Source: Spirochaeta sp. (GTDB taxonomy: Bacteria; Spirochaetota; Spirochaetia; DSM-27196; Alkalispirochaetaceae). Taken from it: DNA of 10,119 nucleotides. Of this stretch, positions 7,008 through 10,119 are shown one piece after another. The DNA is taken from contig SKHA01000336.1 of the NCBI GenBank assembly GCA_007117185.1, positions 1 to 10,119 on the forward strand, in the 5' to 3' direction. The position numbers and the translations under genes are program-made. The notes beneath the pieces are model-generated. The model saw only the letters and a program-made list of their open reading frames with translations. It did not search any database and was not told the origin of the DNA. Position 1 is the first letter of the stretch, and each line of letters starts with the position of its first letter.

Positions 7008-7924
7008 CAATATTCAGTACGTTCCTCGGTTCAGTCCTGATTCTGGTGGTGGTCTTCACCATCTTTTTCAAGCTGATCCGGATCGTTCCAGAACAGCAGA
7101 CCTGGGTGGTTGAACAGCTGGGTAAGTTCAACCGCGCTATGGGTCCGGGGCTGCACCTGGTCATCCCGGTTCTGCAGAAGGTGGCGTACAAGCAGATCAT
7201 GAAGGAAGAGGTGATCGATGTACCGCCGCAGCTGTGTATCACCAAGGACAACGTGCAGGTCTCGGTTGACGGGATTCTCTACCTGCAGGTGGTAGACCCG
7301 GAGAAGGCCAGCTACGGTATCGACAACTACCGTTTCGCCACCGCCCAGCTGGCGCAAACCACCATGCGCTCCGAGATCGGCAAGATCGAGCTGGACAACA
7401 GCTTTTCCGAGCGGGACCGTATCAACGACGCGATCGTCCGCAGCGTCGACGAAGCCAGCGATCCCTGGGGAATCAAGGTGACCCGGTACGAGATCAAGGA
7501 TATCACCCCGTCGGATACGGTGATGATCGCCCTGGAGCAGCAGGTCCGGGCGGAGCGGGAAAAACGCGCTGAGATTCTCTCCAGCGAGGGCGTCCGGGAG
7601 GCACGCATCAACAGTTCCAAAGGTGACCGTCAGCAGTCGATCAACCTCTCTCAGGGTGAACGGCAGCGGCGCATCAATGAGGCGGAGGGACGCGCCCGGG
7701 CGACGGAGATTATCGCGTCGGCCACCGCGGCGGGTATCTCCGCTGTTGCCGAGGCGATCTCCCTGCCCAAAGGCCGGGTGGCCGTGGCCAACCGGATCGG
7801 ACAGCAGTTCATTACCGGCCTCGGGCAGATACTTCGGGAGTGCGATACCGCGGTCCTCCCGGCAGACCTGGCGCAGCTCCGGGGAATCGTCGATTCCCTG
7901 CGATCACCTGGAGGTAAAGCATGA
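7004..7924 (+). CDS. SPFH/stomatin-like (paraslipin) protein, first copy
   Basis: Membrane-anchored SPFH (band 7) scaffold protein of 306 residues. The family builds large ring oligomers at the inner membrane and organises microdomains. An N-terminal hydrophobic segment (about 5-25) is followed by the SPFH domain (about 27-180) with QLGKFNRAMGPGLHLVIP, LAQTTMRSEIGKIELD and ERDRIN motifs. Next come a charged helix, AEREKRAE (183-190), and three 11-residue repeats (about 194-226) before a less conserved C-terminus. The ATG at 7004 is preferred over upstream in-frame starts because it has GGAG 9 nt upstream, overlaps the nfeD stop as ATGA, and begins exactly at the anchor. The stop overlaps the next gene by ATGA. 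It is clearly paralogous to the following gene, and the two may form mixed oligomers. Confidence 0.93.
   Translation: MTIFSTFLGSVLILVVVFTIFFKLIRIVPEQQTWVVEQLGKFNRAMGPGLHLVIPVLQKVAYKQIMKEEVIDVPPQLCITKDNVQVSVDGILYLQVVDPEKASYGIDNYRFATAQLAQTTMRSEIGKIELDNSFSERDRINDAIVRSVDEASDPWGIKVTRYEIKDITPSDTVMIALEQQVRAEREKRAEILSSEGVREARINSSKGDRQQSINLSQGERQRRINEAEGRARATEIIASATAAGISAVAEAISLPKGRVAVANRIGQQFITGLGQILRECDTAVLPADLAQLRGIVDSLRSPGGKA
7583..7681 (+). repeat. Three 11-residue (33-bp) repeats in the first SPFH protein
   Basis: Glycines at residues 196, 207, 218 and 229 and Ile-Asn pairs at 202-203, 213-214 and 224-225 recur every 11 residues. The units read SEGVREARINS, SKGDRQQSINL and SQGERQRRINE. A hendecad period is typical of the straight helical rods of stomatin-like proteins. 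It is degenerate at DNA level. Confidence 0.8.
7910..7915 (+). promoter_or_regulatory. Strong ribosome binding site for the second SPFH gene
   Basis: GGAGGT lies 5 nt before ATG 7921, inside the last codons of the first SPFH gene. It is the strongest Shine-Dalgarno in the window. With the ATGA overlap it fixes the start and suggests independent ribosome loading on top of coupling. Confidence 0.8.
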
Positions 7925-8847
7925 ACCCGTATCTTCCCCTGCAGATTGTCTTTGGAATCATCGCCATCGTCATGGTGGTGGCGATTCTACGCAGTATCCG
8001 CATCGTAGCCGCCAGAACCGTTCTGGTGGTAGAGCGCCTGGGCAAGTACTCCAATACCCTGCAAGCAGGGTTTCACGTCCTGATCCCGTTCATCGACAAG
8101 GTGTCCTATACCCACAGCCTGAAAGAACAGGCTATCGATGTGCCTTCGCAGCCCTGTTTCACCTTTGATAACGTCAAGGTGGACGTGGACGGGGTGTTGT
8201 ACTACAAAGTGGTGGACCCCAGGAAAGCCAGCTACGGCATCACCAACTACGAGTACGCCACCATTCAGCTGGCCCAGACCACCATGCGTTCAGTGATGGG
8301 CAAACTGGAGCTGGACAAGACCTTCGAAGAGCGCGACAGCATCAACGCGGAGATCGTCAAGGAAGTGGACGCAGCCAGTCTGGAGTGGGGGGTGCAGGTC
8401 ACCCGCTACGAGATCCAGAACATCAGCATCCCACCGGATATCCTGGAGGCGATGGAAGCGCAGCTCCGGGCGGAGCGGGAGAAGCGCGCCCAGATTGCCC
8501 GCTCGCTGGGAGAGATGGAATCCAAGATCAACTACTCCCAGGGTGAGATGGAGGAGTCCATCAACCGCTCGGAGGGTGAGAAAGAGAAATGGGTCAACGA
8601 AGCGGAGGGAAAAGCCGCGGAGATCACCGCCCTGGCAGCGGCCACCGCAGCATCAATTCGCAAAGTTGCCCTGGCACTGGAGCAGGACGGCGGCGATGAC
8701 GCCCTCTCGATGCAGCTTGCGGAACAGTACCTGGCGGAGTTAAAGACCCTGGCCCGCAAGGAGACCCAGGTCATTCTACCGCTGGATCTGACCGACATGG
8801 ACGGCGTCCTTAAGTCGGTGCGGAAGATGCTCCTGGGGATGGAGTAG
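7921..8847 (+). CDS. SPFH/stomatin-like (paraslipin) protein, second copy
   Basis: Second SPFH scaffold protein, 308 residues, with the same layout as its upstream paralogue. It has an N-terminal hydrophobic anchor (about 6-23), an SPFH domain (about 27-180) with ERLGKYSNTLQAGFHVLIP, LAQTTMRSVMGKLELD and EERDSIN, then AEREKRAQ and three 11-residue repeats, then a helical tail. It differs from the first copy after the VTRYEI motif (IPPDILEAMEAQ rather than PSDTVMIALEQQ) and throughout the last 50 residues. It fits the canonical paraslipin/QmcA pattern better, so the first copy is probably the more specialised one. It is the last gene of the nfeD operon and faces the converging ClC gene across 49 bp. 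Confidence 0.93.
   Translation: MNPYLPLQIVFGIIAIVMVVAILRSIRIVAARTVLVVERLGKYSNTLQAGFHVLIPFIDKVSYTHSLKEQAIDVPSQPCFTFDNVKVDVDGVLYYKVVDPRKASYGITNYEYATIQLAQTTMRSVMGKLELDKTFEERDSINAEIVKEVDAASLEWGVQVTRYEIQNISIPPDILEAMEAQLRAEREKRAQIARSLGEMESKINYSQGEMEESINRSEGEKEKWVNEAEGKAAEITALAAATAASIRKVALALEQDGGDDALSMQLAEQYLAELKTLARKETQVILPLDLTDMDGVLKSVRKMLLGME
8503..8601 (+). repeat. Three 11-residue (33-bp) repeats in the second SPFH protein
   Basis: Glycines at residues 197, 208, 219 and 230 recur every 11 residues, with Asn at 204, 215 and 226. The units read SLGEMESKINY, SQGEMEESINR and SEGEKEKWVNE. The register matches the repeats of the upstream paralogue, so the array predates the gene duplication. Confidence 0.8.
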
Positions 8848-8854
8848 GCACCGG

Positions 8855-8895
8855 GGCGGCGTCAGTGGCCGGCGGCGCCAGCGGGCGACGCCGCC
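8855..8895. terminator. GC-rich inverted repeat between convergent genes
   Basis: GGCGGCGTC (8855-8863) and GACGCCGCC (8887-8895) form a perfect 9-bp stem. The 23-nt loop can itself fold (TGGC at 8866-8869 with GCCA at 8877-8880). It fills most of the 49-bp gap between the second SPFH stop and the ClC stop, a typical place for a bidirectional terminator. No T-run follows on either strand, so classical intrinsic termination is not shown. Confidence 0.5.
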
Positions 8896-8896
8896 G

Positions 8897-10119
8897 CTAC
8901 TCGTCGCTCCACTCCGTCTCTTCCTCGACGGTGTTTCCGTCGAGGGAGAAATCCCTGTCCGGCCCGTTACGATACCCCGAGAAAAACGCGCGATAGAGCG
9001 CCAGAACCCCCCGGCGGTTGAAGGTCTGCTCCACCTGATGAAAATCCAGGTCCAGGAAGAAGGGTTTCTTGTTGTGGATCACCTGGCTGGGGTAGACGCT
9101 GACATGGCCCACCGTCAGGTACGCCACGGTGCACGCCACCGCAGCGTAGGTGCCGGTGGTGACGCCAAACAACTCCATCGCCATCATGATCGCCGCCAGA
9201 GGGGTGTTGGTTGCGGCAGCCAGAAACGCGACCATGCCGATTCCTGAGAACATTCCCACCGACTTGTCGAAGATCTGCGCCCAGACGTTGCCCGCAGTTG
9301 ATCCGACGAAGAAGATCGGACCCAGCACCCCCCCACTGCCCCCGGACCCCAGGGTCACTGCGGTGGTGAAGATCTTGAAGAAGGGAGCAATGATGCGAAA
9401 CCGCTCTCCGTCCAGAGCTGCGTCGACGATGCGACTTCCCACCCCCAGATAGTTGGTTGTACCGGTGAGCAGGACAACGCCGATGAGGATCAACCCGCCG
9501 ATAACCCCTTTCAGGGGTTCCCAGATTTGCAATTTCTCAAAGAGATGCTCTACCCGGTTCAACGTCCAGACCAGCAGAATCGCCAGCAGGCCGAGGACCA
9601 GTCCGAACATCACCATCTGCAGCAGCATCCATACGTGGTTGGAAACGGCGACATCCAGGGTGTAAGAGAGGTGGGTCACCCCCATCAGGATTGTAACATA
9701 CTGGGCGGTGTACGCCGCGATCAGCGAGGGGAGCAGCCGGTTATACGAGAAGCGACCGATATACAGGACCTCAGTGGCGAAGATTGCCGCGGCAATGGGG
9801 GTGCCGAAAACACCGGCAAAACCTGCGCTGATCCCGCACAGGACAAAGCGCTGGCGATCAAGTTTATTCAGCCGCAGTACAGAGGCCACGCCGTACGCGG
9901 CGCCGGCGCCGATCTGCGCGCTGGGTCCTTCCTTGCCTGCAGACCCTCCCAGGATGAGGGTTATCAGCGTTGCAACGAGCTTCACCGGGATCACCGCCAG
10001 AGGCATCGCTCCTGAACGCAGATGAAGCGCTTCGATCACCTTCTCCGTGCCGTGACCCCGCGCGTCCGGAGCCAGCCACTTCACCAGAAACGCACTGAGG
10101 AAGAGCCCCACCGGAGCCA
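8897..10119 (-). CDS. ClC-family chloride channel/transporter, 5' end outside window
   Basis: The open frame runs off the right edge; codons are in frame from 10117, and the GTG at 10111 is internal because the first ClC helices are missing. Numbering below counts from that GTG. Seen: ARGHGTEKV (17-25, the first anion-site loop, GSGIP in E. coli), GKEGPSAQIG (59-68) with the gating glutamate E61, GTPIAAAIFATEVLY (103-117), GSGGSGGVLGPIFF (255-268, the helix-N anion loop) and SVYPSQV (338-344) with Y340 at the place of the E. coli central tyrosine. About ten hydrophobic helical segments are visible. The family moves chloride or exchanges it for protons across the membrane. The position of the E. 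coli internal proton glutamate E203 is Val115. No C-terminal CBS domains; the tail is short and acidic (EEETEWSDE). It converges on the SPFH operon. Confidence 0.93.
   Translation of the reverse strand, partial: APVGLFLSAFLVKWLAPDARGHGTEKVIEALHLRSGAMPLAVIPVKLVATLITLILGGSAGKEGPSAQIGAGAAYGVASVLRLNKLDRQRFVLCGISAGFAGVFGTPIAAAIFATEVLYIGRFSYNRLLPSLIAAYTAQYVTILMGVTHLSYTLDVAVSNHVWMLLQMVMFGLVLGLLAILLVWTLNRVEHLFEKLQIWEPLKGVIGGLILIGVVLLTGTTNYLGVGSRIVDAALDGERFRIIAPFFKIFTTAVTLGSGGSGGVLGPIFFVGSTAGNVWAQIFDKSVGMFSGIGMVAFLAAATNTPLAAIMMAMELFGVTTGTYAAVACTVAYLTVGHVSVYPSQVIHNKKPFFLDLDFHQVEQTFNRRGVLALYRAFFSGYRNGPDRDFSLDGNTVEEETEWSDE
8919..8949 (+). terminator. Strong hairpin inside the ClC 3' end, downstream of the SPFH operon
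   Basis: CCTCGACGG (8923-8931), a 5-nt loop TGTTT, and CCGTCGAGG (8937-8945) form a perfect 9-bp stem. In RNA read rightward the stem extends to 13 pairs (8919-8931 with 8937-8949) with one G-U wobble. It lies 71 nt past the last SPFH stop and overlaps codons for the acidic ClC tail. No T-run follows. It could stop or 3'-protect the rightward transcript. Confidence 0.4.

Noticed and set aside
9503..9519. 7-bp inverted repeat AACCCCT-TTC-AGGGGTT inside the ClC gene
   Set aside because: It is short and sits in the middle of a coding region, in a conserved helix-linker segment. It is probably incidental.
1..10119. Mobile elements, CRISPR, tRNA/rRNA, phage or defence genes
   Set aside because: No transposase or integrase motifs, no spaced direct repeats, no cloverleaf-like sequence and no terminal repeats were seen. 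Every stretch of more than about 50 bases is covered by a recognisable gene.

Overview
The window is GC-rich chromosomal DNA from a diderm bacterium. It carries eight coding regions in two divergent groups plus a convergent gene at the right edge. Diderm status is inferred from a secreted protein with alternating beta-strand character at the left edge. The gene set and the barrel-like sequence are compatible with a high-GC spirochaete, but this is a guess: no rRNA or other phylogenetic marker is present. I see no insertion sequence, prophage, tRNA, CRISPR array or sign of recent transfer. Most of the window is compact, operon-packed core metabolism.

Leftward unit (5620 down to 1): a ROK-family sugar kinase, a Ppx/GppA exopolyphosphatase with a C-terminal HD domain, polyphosphate kinase 1, and the first 304 codons of a signal-peptide-bearing putative outer-membrane beta-barrel protein that runs off the left edge. 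Gaps are 16 nt, a 4-nt GTGA overlap, and 14 nt, so these four genes are almost certainly cotranscribed. They make, break and possibly spend polyphosphate, and the kinase may link that pool to sugar phosphorylation.

An AT-rich 40-bp gap (5621-5660) separates this from the rightward group. That group starts with a NadR-like protein (5661-6515). Its NMN adenylyltransferase domain is intact, but its C-terminal region looks like a ribosylnicotinamide kinase that has lost its P-loop. A consensus sigma-70 promoter then sits so that its predicted start point falls on the GTG of an NfeD membrane protein (6552-7007), suggesting leaderless translation. NfeD overlaps by ATGA with a stomatin/paraslipin (SPFH) protein, which overlaps by ATGA with a second, paralogous SPFH protein ending at 8847. 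NfeD and SPFH proteins form membrane-microdomain assemblies, and here the scaffold part is duplicated.

At 8848-8950 the SPFH operon converges on a ClC chloride channel/transporter gene (8897 to beyond the right edge). Two strong inverted repeats lie there, one in the 49-bp gap and one inside the 3' end of the ClC gene. The observations most worth a second look are the apparent pseudokinase domain of the NadR-like protein, the leaderless-looking nfeD promoter, the Tyr in place of the second classical PPK1 histidine, and the Val at the ClC proton-glutamate position.
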